A stretch of DNA of 64,000 nt from an uncultured Bizionia sp. Lineage in GTDB: Bacteria > Bacteroidota > Bacteroidia > Flavobacteriales > Flavobacteriaceae. Below the pieces are notes generated by a model, which made no database searches, was not told the origin of the DNA, and was given only the letters and a program-made list of their open reading frames with translations. Of this stretch, positions 36,818 through 44,514 are shown piece by piece. The position numbers and the translations under genes are program-made. Numbering within the stretch: position 1 is the stretch's first letter; each line of letters begins with the position of its first letter. The stretch covers positions 62,001 through 126,000 of the forward strand of contig CANMCF010000005.1 of assembly GCA_947496215.1 (NCBI GenBank). The letters run 5' to 3'.

Positions 36818-38122
36818 ATGTCATTTAAATCTTTAGGCTTATCCGAAGCCTTGCTAAGAGCTATTAGCAAAAAAGGATATACAACACCATCTCCAATACA
36901 GGCTAAAGCCATTCCTCCAGTTTTGGAAGGTAAAGACGTATTGGCATCTGCGCAAACGGGAACAGGAAAAACCGCAGGTTTCACACTGCCATTGTTGCAC
37001 TTGCTATCCCAAGGTCAAACTTTGAGACGTAGACCGGTACGAGCATTGGTGTTGACACCAACGAGAGAATTGGCAGCACAAGTATATGCCAATGTAAAGG
37101 AGTATAGTGAGTTTTTGGATTTGCGTTCGGCTGTTATTTTCGGTGGTGTAAACCAAAAACCACAAATAGCACGTTTGCAACAAGGTGTTGATGTCTTGAT
37201 AGCTACACCAGGAAGGTTGCTCGATTTGCATGGGCAAGGCGTATTGTCTTTGTCCAAAGTTGAAATCTTTGTATTGGATGAAGCTGATCGTATGTTGGAT
37301 ATGGGGTTCTTAAGGGATATTGAGCGCGTTATGAAAATAATGCCAGAACGACGTCAGAATTTAATGTTCTCTGCTACTTTTTCCAAAGATATAAGGAAAT
37401 TGGCAAATGGGATATTAAAACATCCAGCACAAGTGGAAGCAACACCAGAAAACTCTACGGTGGATGCAATTAGTCAAAAAGTATATAGAGTTGCGAAAGG
37501 AAAGAAAACCGACTTGGCAATTAAGTTGATCTCAGATGGTGATTGGAAACAAGTTCTAGTGTTTACAAGAACAAAGCACGGTGCGAATAAATTATGCAAG
37601 AAAATGGTGAGTGCTGGAATTACTGCAGCTGCCATCCATGGAAATAAAAGTCAAGGCGCCAGAACAAAAGCCTTAGCAGGTTTTAAAAATGGGAGTATTC
37701 GCGTATTGGTAGCTACCGACATTGCTGCTCGAGGCTTGGACATTCCGCTATTGCCTCACGTGATTAATTTTGAAATTCCAAACATATCCGAAGACTATGT
37801 GCATCGCATAGGACGAACCGGTAGAGCAGGGGCAAGTGGAGAAGCTGTATCTTTGGTGAGCGCAGATGAAACTACGTATTTAAGGGACATCCAAAAGTTG
37901 GTAGGTATGAAAATACCAATGGAGATAATTGAGGGTTTTGAACCGGATCCCAATGCATCGACGGAACCAATCAAACAAGGACAAGGAAGAGGGAAGCGTC
38001 AATCCAAACCCAAGGGATCCAATTCTGAAAAGTCAAGTAGAAACAATAGAGGAGCTAAGAGTAACAATTCGAGACGTCCAAAACGTTCTGGAGGAAGACG
38101 ATCCAATGATAGAAGAGATTAA
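36818..38122 (+). CDS. DEAD-box RNA helicase (RhlE-like)
   Basis: A 434-residue ATP-dependent RNA helicase. Q motif ([26 protein letters not shown]), motif I AQTGTGKT, Ia PTRELA, TPGR, motif [31 protein letters not shown] and [12 protein letters not shown] are all present. After about residue 380 a basic low-complexity tail rich in K, R, S, N follows, typical of flavobacterial RhlE-type proteins that work in ribosome assembly or mRNA decay. It heads a three-gene unit with DUF6500 and VF530, with gaps of only one and two bases. Confidence 0.95.
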   Translation: MSFKSLGLSEALLRAISKKGYTTPSPIQAKAIPPVLEGKDVLASAQTGTGKTAGFTLPLLHLLSQGQTLRRRPVRALVLTPTRELAAQVYANVKEYSEFLDLRSAVIFGGVNQKPQIARLQQGVDVLIATPGRLLDLHGQGVLSLSKVEIFVLDEADRMLDMGFLRDIERVMKIMPERRQNLMFSATFSKDIRKLANGILKHPAQVEATPENSTVDAISQKVYRVAKGKKTDLAIKLISDGDWKQVLVFTRTKHGANKLCKKMVSAGITAAAIHGNKSQGARTKALAGFKNGSIRVLVATDIAARGLDIPLLPHVINFEIPNISEDYVHRIGRTGRAGASGEAVSLVSADETTYLRDIQKLVGMKIPMEIIEGFEPDPNASTEPIKQGQGRGKRQSKPKGSNSEKSSRNNRGAKSNNSRRPKRSGGRRSNDRRD

Positions 38123-38123
38123 A

Positions 38124-38333
38124 ATGACACCCATTTTAAAGAATAAGATAATTGAGGTATGCAACAAGAAGATCGAGCAAAAGGGAACAAATGTAGGTTT
38201 GTCCTTCTATGCCTTCTTTTCCAATAAGAATGATAACCCAGAATTGCTTATGGAGGTGGCAACGTGGTGGATTATGACGCATAAGCTCGATCATTTCGAA
38301 AAAGCAATCAAAATAAAAGAGCTAGTAGGTTAA
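38124..38333 (+). CDS. DUF6500 small protein
   Basis: A 69-residue protein. The ATG at 38124, one base after the helicase stop, is preferred; the same frame is open far back inside the helicase, but that part is out-of-frame helicase sequence. The body ([12 protein letters not shown] ... [27 protein letters not shown] ... [13 protein letters not shown]) matches what I recall of DUF6500, a short helical family of unknown function. Tight linkage to the helicase and VF530 suggests a nucleic-acid-related role. Confidence 0.82.
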   Translation: MTPILKNKIIEVCNKKIEQKGTNVGLSFYAFFSNKNDNPELLMEVATWWIMTHKLDHFEKAIKIKELVG

Positions 38334-38335
38334 TT

Positions 38336-38566
38336 ATGGAGTCACAGCCAAACAATCCTTTGCACGGTGTAAAGCTCGAACAAATCATAATCGATTTAGA
38401 GGCTTACTATGGCTGGGAGTATTTGGGGTACAATATTAAAATTCGCTGCTTTACAGACAATCCATCCGTGAAATCAAGCTTGAAGTTTTTAAGACGTACA
38501 CCATGGGCGCGTACCAAAGTGGAAAACTTCTATTTGCAAATGTTAAAGAAACGAACTGAAAAATAA
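38336..38566 (+). CDS. VF530-family DNA-binding protein (DUF2132)
   Basis: A 76-residue VF530 protein. The domain spans nearly all of it: [25 protein letters not shown], then [32 protein letters not shown], the diagnostic block. The family is a small helical fold inferred to bind DNA from structural work; its cellular job is unclear. Two bases after DUF6500. Confidence 0.92.
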   Translation: MESQPNNPLHGVKLEQIIIDLEAYYGWEYLGYNIKIRCFTDNPSVKSSLKFLRRTPWARTKVENFYLQMLKKRTEK

Positions 38567-38600
38567 CTTGTTGTTATAGTTGCCTAGGTAAATCATTCAA

Positions 38601-39476
38601 TTAAAAAGTTCTTTTGGCAAAGCTTTGTACAATTCCACTTTTATCATTTAATGCTTTGGATAGGAGATGCTCATCTGCATTTAACTCCCAGAGTGTTTCA
38701 TAGCTTTTGGCCCTAACATGGGGTGTTTCATGAGACAAGGCAAGTTGTTCCAAAAGTTCCTCTGTCTTAGGTGTGGCTATTTCCTTGGCAAGGTCAATTA
38801 AAAAGTAACGTCCAGTACCAAAACCGGGGGCAATGTTAGTAATGGTATTCTTTTGTAAATCGAAATGATATTGCTCCTTGTCCAAAAAGGAATTTCCTCG
38901 TTTCATTATATTCAATGAAATGGAATATTCTTCCGGGGGTATTTGAGTATGTATGTCTTTGGAAGACCTATAGTACATTATCTTCCCCTTTGGAAGAGAA
39001 GTATGTTCAAGAAAGGTCAAGTCCACTTTTTCCCCAACATAACCTACAACCTTGTCATAGTCATATTCCCAAATGTCCGTTTTATAGCCTTTGCCATGAC
39101 AACCCACAGTAATGAATGAAAAGTTATGGTCATGAGCACGAACATGATGATATAGTTCTTTTTGCCAAAGACCTACATCCTTATGCTCGGATATAGAAGG
39201 CCATGCATTTATGCGAACGTAGAAGAGGTCATTGACATGCAACAATGTACTTTGAATGCCATAGGCATTGTTATTCTGAAAATTAGCGAGATCTTCTAGT
39301 TTTCCATTGATGTGATCGGAAATGAAATGCGTATTGTTAGATAGCATTTTTAGATGGTCTGCACAGTCTAGCAACGATTCGTCATCATTCTCTTTGATTG
39401 TTTGTTTGGAAAATTCAATGAAGTCCTGAAAGGTGACTGTATCTTCTATTGTTGATTTGTCGATGGTAATTGCCAT
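38601..39476 (-). CDS. Cupin-like protein with C-terminal HEAT-like repeats (paralog with complete metal motif)
   Basis: A 291-residue protein of no named family. N-terminal helices (about 15-65, including DHLKMLSNNTHFISDHI) are followed by a beta-rich core (about 75-215) with a cupin-type pattern: H115-D-H117, E137 after a glycine-rich turn, then LPKG at 161-164 and H176 before SISLNI. This is the layout of mononuclear non-haem iron cupins such as cysteine dioxygenase, so an oxidative reaction is possible. The C terminus (about 225-291) has HEAT-like helical repeats. The upstream neighbour is a clear paralog in all three parts but lacks HxH. Three bases separate the genes. With the 41-residue peptide upstream, this is a candidate peptide-modifying enzyme; that role is inference. 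Confidence 0.75.
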   Translation of the reverse strand: MAITIDKSTIEDTVTFQDFIEFSKQTIKENDDESLLDCADHLKMLSNNTHFISDHINGKLEDLANFQNNNAYGIQSTLLHVNDLFYVRINAWPSISEHKDVGLWQKELYHHVRAHDHNFSFITVGCHGKGYKTDIWEYDYDKVVGYVGEKVDLTFLEHTSLPKGKIMYYRSSKDIHTQIPPEEYSISLNIMKRGNSFLDKEQYHFDLQKNTITNIAPGFGTGRYFLIDLAKEIATPKTEELLEQLALSHETPHVRAKSYETLWELNADEHLLSKALNDKSGIVQSFAKRTF

Positions 39477-39479
39477 AAT

Positions 39480-40307
39480 TTATGAGAGGTTTAAAGCCGA
39501 TATTTTATTTAAAGCATTTTTAACAGACTTGCGAATGTCTGGATGATCGTCATTTTCAAGAAGCAATATGGCTTCCACACCTTTGTTGAAATCGATGTTC
39601 ATTATGGCTCTGGCCGCTTCCCATCGTACGTTGTGATATGGATTTTTCAAGAAGTGGAACAAGTTGGGCAATGAGCTTTTGTTTCCGAGTTCTCCCAGCA
39701 ACTTGCAGGTGTGTTCCAAGCGTGCAGATTGCAATACATTGGTCACTAGACGCAAAGGTAGCAAGGTGTTGGCATCATACTCCCAACCGTATGATTGAGT
39801 CTTTCTGCAGGAGAAAGAAAGTAAAATGGATTCGTTGCTTGATCCACCGTGATAAGAAAAGACATCTTCGTATTTCTTTATGCAGTAGGGGGTGTTCTTG
39901 TTTAATTTTCCTTGAATGGCATAAGGCTGTAATTTCTTGGTTTTATCTAGGGCTTCCAATGGAAAAGGTGAGGGTTGTTTGTAATGACTGTAGAATATGT
40001 CTTCAGTAAGAGGTACAATTATCTTGTCATATGGATACGAGTTGATGAATTTCGTGTCCTGCTCCTTTTTCATTCTAACAAGGGTCAATGTAAAAGCCTT
40101 TGTATTTAGAATATGCCAGTAGTTAATGGAAGAACGTGTAGGGTAAAAATGTTCTTGGGAGTTTAATTTTGACAAATGATCATTTACCAATTCAATTAAA
40201 AACGAGGTTTTTAAAAGAAGCTTTAAATGATCGAAAACCTCAAAAAGGAAATGCTTGTCCTCCAAGTCTTCAATGGCATCATGAAATTGTTTTAAGTATA
40301 TGTTCAT
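39480..40307 (-). CDS. Cupin/HEAT-like paralog without the His-x-His motif
   Basis: A 275-residue paralog of the following gene. The N-terminal helices align (FEVFDHLKLLLKTSFLIELVNDHL with DHLKMLSNNTHFISDHI), the central segment IKKYEDVFSYH aligns with YYRSSKDIHTQI, and the C terminus has clear HEAT repeats (LEHTCKLLGELGNKSSLPNLFHFL, NVRWEAARAIMNI, HPDIRKSVKNALNKI). Where the partner has H115-D-H117 this one has YPYD, so the presumed metal site is degenerate and the protein may be a non-catalytic partner, scaffold or substrate binder. It lies 66 bases downstream of the peptide gene, behind the 17-bp stem-loop. Confidence 0.72.
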   Translation of the reverse strand: MNIYLKQFHDAIEDLEDKHFLFEVFDHLKLLLKTSFLIELVNDHLSKLNSQEHFYPTRSSINYWHILNTKAFTLTLVRMKKEQDTKFINSYPYDKIIVPLTEDIFYSHYKQPSPFPLEALDKTKKLQPYAIQGKLNKNTPYCIKKYEDVFSYHGGSSNESILLSFSCRKTQSYGWEYDANTLLPLRLVTNVLQSARLEHTCKLLGELGNKSSLPNLFHFLKNPYHNVRWEAARAIMNIDFNKGVEAILLLENDDHPDIRKSVKNALNKISALNLS

Positions 40308-40326
40308 TTTTTGATGATATTAATGA

Positions 40327-40369
40327 AATGAGAGCCTTTCATTTCGATAGACAATGAAAGACTCTCATT
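40327..40369 (-). promoter_or_regulatory. Intercistronic stem-loop after the 41-residue peptide gene
   Basis: Two 17-base arms (40327-40343 and 40353-40369) pair fully with one central G-U in the minus-strand RNA; the loop is 9 nt. It begins four bases after the peptide stop. No T-run follows, so it is not a standard terminator; it would protect an upstream mRNA or reduce read-through to the enzyme genes. Confidence 0.75.
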
Positions 40370-40373
40370 AACT

Positions 40374-40499
40374 TTAAAGGATTAACCCTAAAAGGAGTGT
40401 TGTTACATCAATGACGGACATTGAAGAACTTTCTGCTGAGACTTGCGGACTTACAGGTGCGCTTAACTCATCTAAACGAAATTTGTGTTCATTTTGCAT
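40374..40499 (-). CDS. 41-residue leader-like peptide (candidate precursor peptide)
   Basis: A short ORF translated as a 41-residue peptide. It starts MQNEHKFRLDELSAPVSP and ends in a hydrophobic IDVTTLLLGLIL tail. The KFRLDEL block resembles the FxLD element of some lantibiotic leaders; the following part has seven Ser and two Thr but no Cys. An exact TACATTTG promoter lies 33 bases upstream, a strong stem-loop follows the stop, and the next two genes on the strand are the cupin/HEAT paralogs. This order (peptide, stem-loop, processing-type genes) is common for ribosomally synthesised modified peptides. No protease, transporter or LanBC is adjacent, so the class is unknown. Coding status rests on context. 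Confidence 0.6.
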   Translation of the reverse strand: MQNEHKFRLDELSAPVSPQVSAESSSMSVIDVTTLLLGLIL

Positions 40500-40531
40500 A
40501 TTGCTATGTGTTTTTGAAATTAATAATGAAA

Positions 40532-40539
40532 CAAATGTA
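40532..40539 (-). promoter_or_regulatory. -7 box of the peptide/cupin operon (TACATTTG)
   Basis: Exact TAnnTTTG match on the minus strand 33 bases upstream of the peptide ATG. No convincing -33 TTTG was found at the usual spacing. Confidence 0.55.
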
Positions 40540-40953
40540 GTTTACAAAAGCTTCTGAATAGAGTTGAGCTTCCGCCATTTTATAAAATAAAGTAACTTTT
40601 TAAATGATGTAATCTCCTTGTTTTTAGTAGGTTGTTTTGTTTTTTAAGGGTGATTGCTTATATGGTTTCTTGAGAAGAGAGTTACTGAAAAAGACTTGTT
40701 TGAAGGAGTGTTATAAAAGAAAACGGTACTCACAAATATAGAAAAACAAGAGAAGGAAGTGATTTTGAATTTGTTTTTAGGGAGAAAATATTGATATGTA
40801 TTCTTTAAAAATATTCGATTTGCATAAGTTATTTTCAGGAAAAACACTTTGATGCTTTCAGTGTTTTACCTCTTTTGTCGATTACATTAAAGTTATAATA
40901 TTGTAATGGACCTCATTACTTTTCAATTGATATGAATTTTAAAAATTGTCATT
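40540..40953. other. 414-base intergenic region
   Basis: Between the divergent peptide operon and the Cys-rich lipoprotein. The only longer frame (40644-40847, minus) encodes a Phe-rich basic sequence and is probably chance. A near-consensus promoter for the plus strand (TTTG 40874-40877, 18 bases, TAATATTG 40896-40903) is visible. Nothing else was recognised. Confidence 0.5.
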
Positions 40954-42111
40954 ATGAAAAAGCAAGTCCTGTTTTACAATTTACTCATAGCATTTATCTT
41001 ATTCATTTCTTGTGATCCCAACGAAAATGACAAGTTGCCAGAAAAACCAAGAACTCAATTGGAGTCAGCTCTCAAGGCTTGGAATAACAACTTTGGGTCA
41101 GAGGTGGTTTCTGATGGATGGAAATATTTGAAGAAAATAGACAATGAATCCTCTAGAAAGGACATTGTTGGTAAGATGACAGATGAAAAGGAAAGTTGGT
41201 TTCCAAGTATTGAAGCTACGGATTCCATTAACACTGCCACAGTTTTGAAAATTTCCGATGATCCAACAATCAGCTCTGCAAAAAAGGAAGCTTGGAAAAA
41301 AAAGATTGATGATGAAACAAAAGTGGGACAATACGTGGTGAAGGTTACTTGGAAGTGGAAAACGAGTAAAAAGAAATTTGTGACCTATTGTACCACCGAT
41401 GAAGACAAGATATTAAATGACAATATGATAATGAACGCTACTGGGGTTAGAAAATCCAATAGTTGCTTTAGCTATAAAATTTGGTGGTTGTGGGAAGGAG
41501 ACGATCCAGCTAATTGGACTCGAGGACACATTTTCACAGATTTGACACCTACTTGCGATTCCAATGGGATGCCTATTACCTGCAATAAGAATTGTACTTC
41601 TTCCATGACGGCAGGTGAAGCAGAAGTAAACTGCAAATCACGAATTGTACAAAATTGCTGTGAGATGGATTACTCATGGGCTTGGGCTTGTGGATTCAAG
41701 TCGGTTAAAGTTGCTGCAGATGGATTTACATTGGAAATAGAAGGAACATTGGGATCTGGTGGAAAAGGTAATGGAAGTTGTACCAGATGCTGTGAACGTG
41801 TTGGAGGTGCAAATTCCACTTCAACTTCAGATGGAGACATCGAAACAGATACGGGAACCATAGGAGATGGCAATGAGAAAATCGTAACCGGATACAGGGA
41901 AGACCAATCAAGACCGACAATTGGAGCAAAGCATGGGGCGTGGAAAAATCTGGAGGACTTTAAAAAATATGTAAGGGAGATGCTCGAAGATCCAGAATCT
42001 GATATGAATACACGTTGTTGGGAAATAACTGGGATATTGGTAGAGGACGATGGGTCTCCAGATGGACTGACCATAAAAGTTCAATCCATAAAGGAAATAC
42101 CTTGTAAATGA
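40954..42111 (+). CDS. Cysteine-rich lipoprotein of unknown function
   Basis: A 385-residue protein with a lipoprotein signal ending in LFISCDPN. The first part (about 30-150) is Lys/Glu-rich and helical. A Trp/Cys-rich centre follows (about 165-290): WWLWEGDD, several closely spaced Cys including adjacent pairs in VQNCCEMDYSWAWACG and CTRCCERVGG. This suggests many disulfides in an exported domain. A Gly/Ser/Asp linker and a polar C terminus with two more Cys complete it. No family is recognised. It is divergent from the peptide/cupin operon; whether it is linked with it is unknown. Confidence 0.75.
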   Translation: MKKQVLFYNLLIAFILFISCDPNENDKLPEKPRTQLESALKAWNNNFGSEVVSDGWKYLKKIDNESSRKDIVGKMTDEKESWFPSIEATDSINTATVLKISDDPTISSAKKEAWKKKIDDETKVGQYVVKVTWKWKTSKKKFVTYCTTDEDKILNDNMIMNATGVRKSNSCFSYKIWWLWEGDDPANWTRGHIFTDLTPTCDSNGMPITCNKNCTSSMTAGEAEVNCKSRIVQNCCEMDYSWAWACGFKSVKVAADGFTLEIEGTLGSGGKGNGSCTRCCERVGGANSTSTSDGDIETDTGTIGDGNEKIVTGYREDQSRPTIGAKHGAWKNLEDFKKYVREMLEDPESDMNTRCWEITGILVEDDGSPDGLTIKVQSIKEIPCK

Positions 42112-42115
42112 TTAA

Positions 42116-42958
42116 TCATTTGTTCTTGGAATGATCTTCAAGCTTTTGTTTTTCCTTTTTGGATAGACTGTCAATCCCTTTTCGACTTATCTTATCAAGT
42201 AGCTTGTCCAGTTCTTTTTGTTTGCTCACTTCATCCTCATTGTATTTGTGATCCATATCCAAAGTTGATTTTCTTTTTTTGAAATTGTAACTGTCTACAA
42301 GCAGGATGTGAGGCTTCGTAATAATCAAATATATGAATACAAGTGTGGGTATCGCAATGATTGAAATCGTGATGTAGTTTTCAACTATGGCATTAGGATA
42401 CAGGAAAATGGTGAGTAACATTCCTATCAAGACACCTCCTAAATGGGCTTCGTGGCCAATGTTCCCTTTTTGGGATTTAATACCATAGATGGAATACCCT
42501 ACATATAGGATGCCATACAACCAGCTAGGAATCGATAAAGGTAATATTATAAAAACTATCCCTATTCCAGGAAATACAGCTATTGAGGCAAATATAACTC
42601 CACATACAGCTCCAGAAGCTCCTATGGCACTATAATCTGCGTGTTCCCTATGAACAAAAAGAGCTAGTAGATTTCCTCCCACTAGGCTTATGAAATAGAT
42701 AAGTATGAAATAAAAAGCTCCTACCTTTTGTTCCAAAAGGCTACTAAACAAGTACAGGCTAATCATATTGAAGACCAAGTGTGACCAATTGGCGTGTAGA
42801 AAACCAGAAGTTACCAGTCTTTTGTAATCTTTGTCGATTAGTACTCTGTCTACTTGAAACATATAATTGTCGAAAAACAACTTGTCTTTGAAACCTTTGT
42901 AGGAAATAACTAGATTGATCAATAGAAGTATTATTCCGATTGTTTCTGGCTCAGTCAT
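42116..42958 (-). CDS. Rhomboid-family intramembrane serine protease
   Basis: A 280-residue inner-membrane protease with six core helices. The catalytic serine is S115 in GASGAVCG and the catalytic histidine H172 in GHEAHLGG; the helix-2 HxxxN signature is at HANWSHLVFNMIS. A seventh hydrophobic segment (about 190-212) and a charged cytoplasmic tail of about 65 residues follow. It would cleave type I membrane proteins within the bilayer; substrates unknown. Convergent with the Cys-rich lipoprotein gene, with only four bases between stops. Confidence 0.94.
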   Translation of the reverse strand: MTEPETIGIILLLINLVISYKGFKDKLFFDNYMFQVDRVLIDKDYKRLVTSGFLHANWSHLVFNMISLYLFSSLLEQKVGAFYFILIYFISLVGGNLLALFVHREHADYSAIGASGAVCGVIFASIAVFPGIGIVFIILPLSIPSWLYGILYVGYSIYGIKSQKGNIGHEAHLGGVLIGMLLTIFLYPNAIVENYITISIIAIPTLVFIYLIITKPHILLVDSYNFKKRKSTLDMDHKYNEDEVSKQKELDKLLDKISRKGIDSLSKKEKQKLEDHSKNK

Positions 42959-43052
42959 ACCTCATCTTAATTTGTTTTCTTTGATTGTTTGAATGTGATG
43001 TGCTCTAGAAGTTGATAGACCTAAAATCAAGGTGAAATTAGTTCTTTTTTGA

Positions 43053-43511
43053 TTAAAAATGATGCATTTGCCTTAAGCCTTCGTAAACGACAATACTTAC
43101 TGCATTGGCAATGTTCAAGCTGCGAATGTGCTCACTGTAGAGCGGAATCTTGTATAGTGAATCGGGATGGTTCTCAGTTATGGATTTGGGTAAGCCCACC
43201 GATTCTTTTCCAAATATTAGAAAGAGATCTTCCTCGAAAGGTATGTCCCAGTGATCTTGATTGCCATGGCTGGATAGAAATACCATTTTGGCTTCACTGT
43301 TTCTATTGAAGAAATCTTCGGTGTCTTCATAATAATGAAGGTTTAAATGCTGCCAATAATCCAAGCCGGCACGTTTTAATCGAGCATCTGTGATTTCAAA
43401 TCCAAACGGTTTCACCAAATGCAAATGAGAACCTGAAGCCAAAGTCAACCTTCCAATGTTTCCAGTGTTGTTTGGTATTTCAGGTTCTATCAATACTATG
43501 TTCAGAGGCAT
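43053..43511 (-). CDS. trmL: tRNA (cytidine/uridine-34-2'-O)-methyltransferase TrmL
   Basis: A 152-residue SPOUT methyltransferase that 2'-O-methylates the wobble base of tRNA-Leu isoacceptors. Features: IEPEIPNNTGNIGRL at the N terminus, RLKRAGLDYW, and the trefoil-knot SAM region LIFGKESVGLP ... IPLYSEHIRSLNIANAVSIVVYE. Length is normal. It is three bases downstream of a DUF805 gene and may be the last gene of the long trp transcript or of the DUF805 unit. Confidence 0.95.
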   Translation of the reverse strand: MPLNIVLIEPEIPNNTGNIGRLTLASGSHLHLVKPFGFEITDARLKRAGLDYWQHLNLHYYEDTEDFFNRNSEAKMVFLSSHGNQDHWDIPFEEDLFLIFGKESVGLPKSITENHPDSLYKIPLYSEHIRSLNIANAVSIVVYEGLRQMHHF

Positions 43512-43514
43512 TTG

Positions 43515-43928
43515 CTATGCTTCGGTTTGAGGTTGTCCAATTTCATTTATTTCTTCTGCATTTGGCGCTTTTGGATCTGGTCCATACTCATTGGCTCCTT
43601 TGTCTCCTTCTGTAACAAGTAAAACAATTAACCAGATTCCTCCTATAAAGGGGATTAATGAAACAAGGTAATACCAACCACTCTTTCCTGTATCATGTAG
43701 TCTTCTTACTGCAACAGCCAAACCTGGAATGAAGACTCCTAGAGCATAAATTAGGTAAAGGAACATTAATGCAGTAACATCTGTAAGACTGACTAGCAAT
43801 CCAGAAACCAGAGCAATAGCTATTATAAAAAGGGTATTGAATAAAGTAAACATCCAATACTCTTGTCTTCTTGCTCTTCCTTCAAAGTTAGCATAATTGT
43901 CTCTTACGACTTTTAAATACCATTTCAT
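43515..43928 (-). CDS. DUF805 membrane protein (copy 1)
   Basis: A 137-residue inner-membrane protein with the DUF805 signatures FEGRARRQEYWMF near the N terminus and VRRLHDTGKSGWYYL after the third hydrophobic segment; four hydrophobic stretches in total. The C terminus is hydrophilic (GPDPKAPNAEE). The family has no known function. It is a tandem paralog of the gene at 44056-44469 and has its own TATATTTG box (43982-43989) with a hairpin just downstream of it. Confidence 0.92.
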   Translation of the reverse strand: MKWYLKVVRDNYANFEGRARRQEYWMFTLFNTLFIIAIALVSGLLVSLTDVTALMFLYLIYALGVFIPGLAVAVRRLHDTGKSGWYYLVSLIPFIGGIWLIVLLVTEGDKGANEYGPDPKAPNAEEINEIGQPQTEA

Positions 43929-43960
43929 AAAATTTAGTTTTAGTTAGTTTATAATAGATT

Positions 43961-43989
43961 AGTTGAAGAAAACTTCAACTTCAAATATA
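43961..43989 (-). promoter_or_regulatory. DUF805 copy 1 promoter with adjacent 8-bp inverted repeat
   Basis: TATATTTG at 43982-43989 (minus) is followed downstream at 43961-43980 by AGTTGAAG-aaaa-CTTCAACT, which lies over the expected transcription start and could be an operator or 5' UTR hairpin. Confidence 0.5.
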
Positions 43990-44055
43990 TCATTTAAGAA
44001 TTGAAATTGTGTAAAAATGAGTTTTTTTATAAAAAGACATCAAAGTTCAATTGTT

Positions 44056-44469
44056 TCAATCTGACTGTGTTTTTCCTATTTCATCTATTTCCTCATCACT
44101 ATAGTAGGCCTTTGGATCTGGCCCATATTGATTGGGGCCAAAGTCACCATTTGAGGCAACGAGAACAATGTACCAGATTCTGCCGATGAGAGGGATGAAA
44201 TTTATAAAGATGTAACCACCGCTTTTTCCAGTGTCGTGAAGTCTTCTCACATTTACGGCCAACCAAGGGATTAAAGTCCCTAAAAAGAATATTCCGAAAA
44301 GGATGGCAAAAAGATCCAAGTCGAAGAAATCCTTCAGAGAGTCGCATAAAAAACTCAAAAGAATGATAATTATTATTTGGAATAAAACAAACATCCAGTA
44401 TTCCTGACGTCTTGCCCTGCCATTAAAATTCGCGTAATTTTCTGTCAATACCTTCAAGTACCATTTCAT
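44056..44469 (-). CDS. DUF805 membrane protein (copy 2)
   Basis: A 137-residue paralog of the previous entry, with the same length and the same NFNGRARRQEYWMF and VRRLHDTGKSGGYIF motifs and the same GPDPKA tail. Divergence is concentrated in the hydrophobic segments. Probably a tandem duplication. It follows the GNAT gene by 45 bases. Confidence 0.92.
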   Translation of the reverse strand: MKWYLKVLTENYANFNGRARRQEYWMFVLFQIIIIILLSFLCDSLKDFFDLDLFAILFGIFFLGTLIPWLAVNVRRLHDTGKSGGYIFINFIPLIGRIWYIVLVASNGDFGPNQYGPDPKAYYSDEEIDEIGKTQSD

Positions 44470-44514
44470 CTACCTAATATCTATTGTTTTTTACCAGTCA
44501 GGTGTAACATTCTA

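Noticed and set aside
37929-38123. Long N-terminal extension of the DUF6500 frame
   Set aside because: It is an out-of-frame reading of the helicase tail; the conserved domain begins at 38124.
40644-40847. 67-codon minus-strand frame in the gap upstream of the peptide gene
   Set aside because: Phe-rich, basic, no promoter or conserved pattern; typical of AT-rich noncoding DNA.
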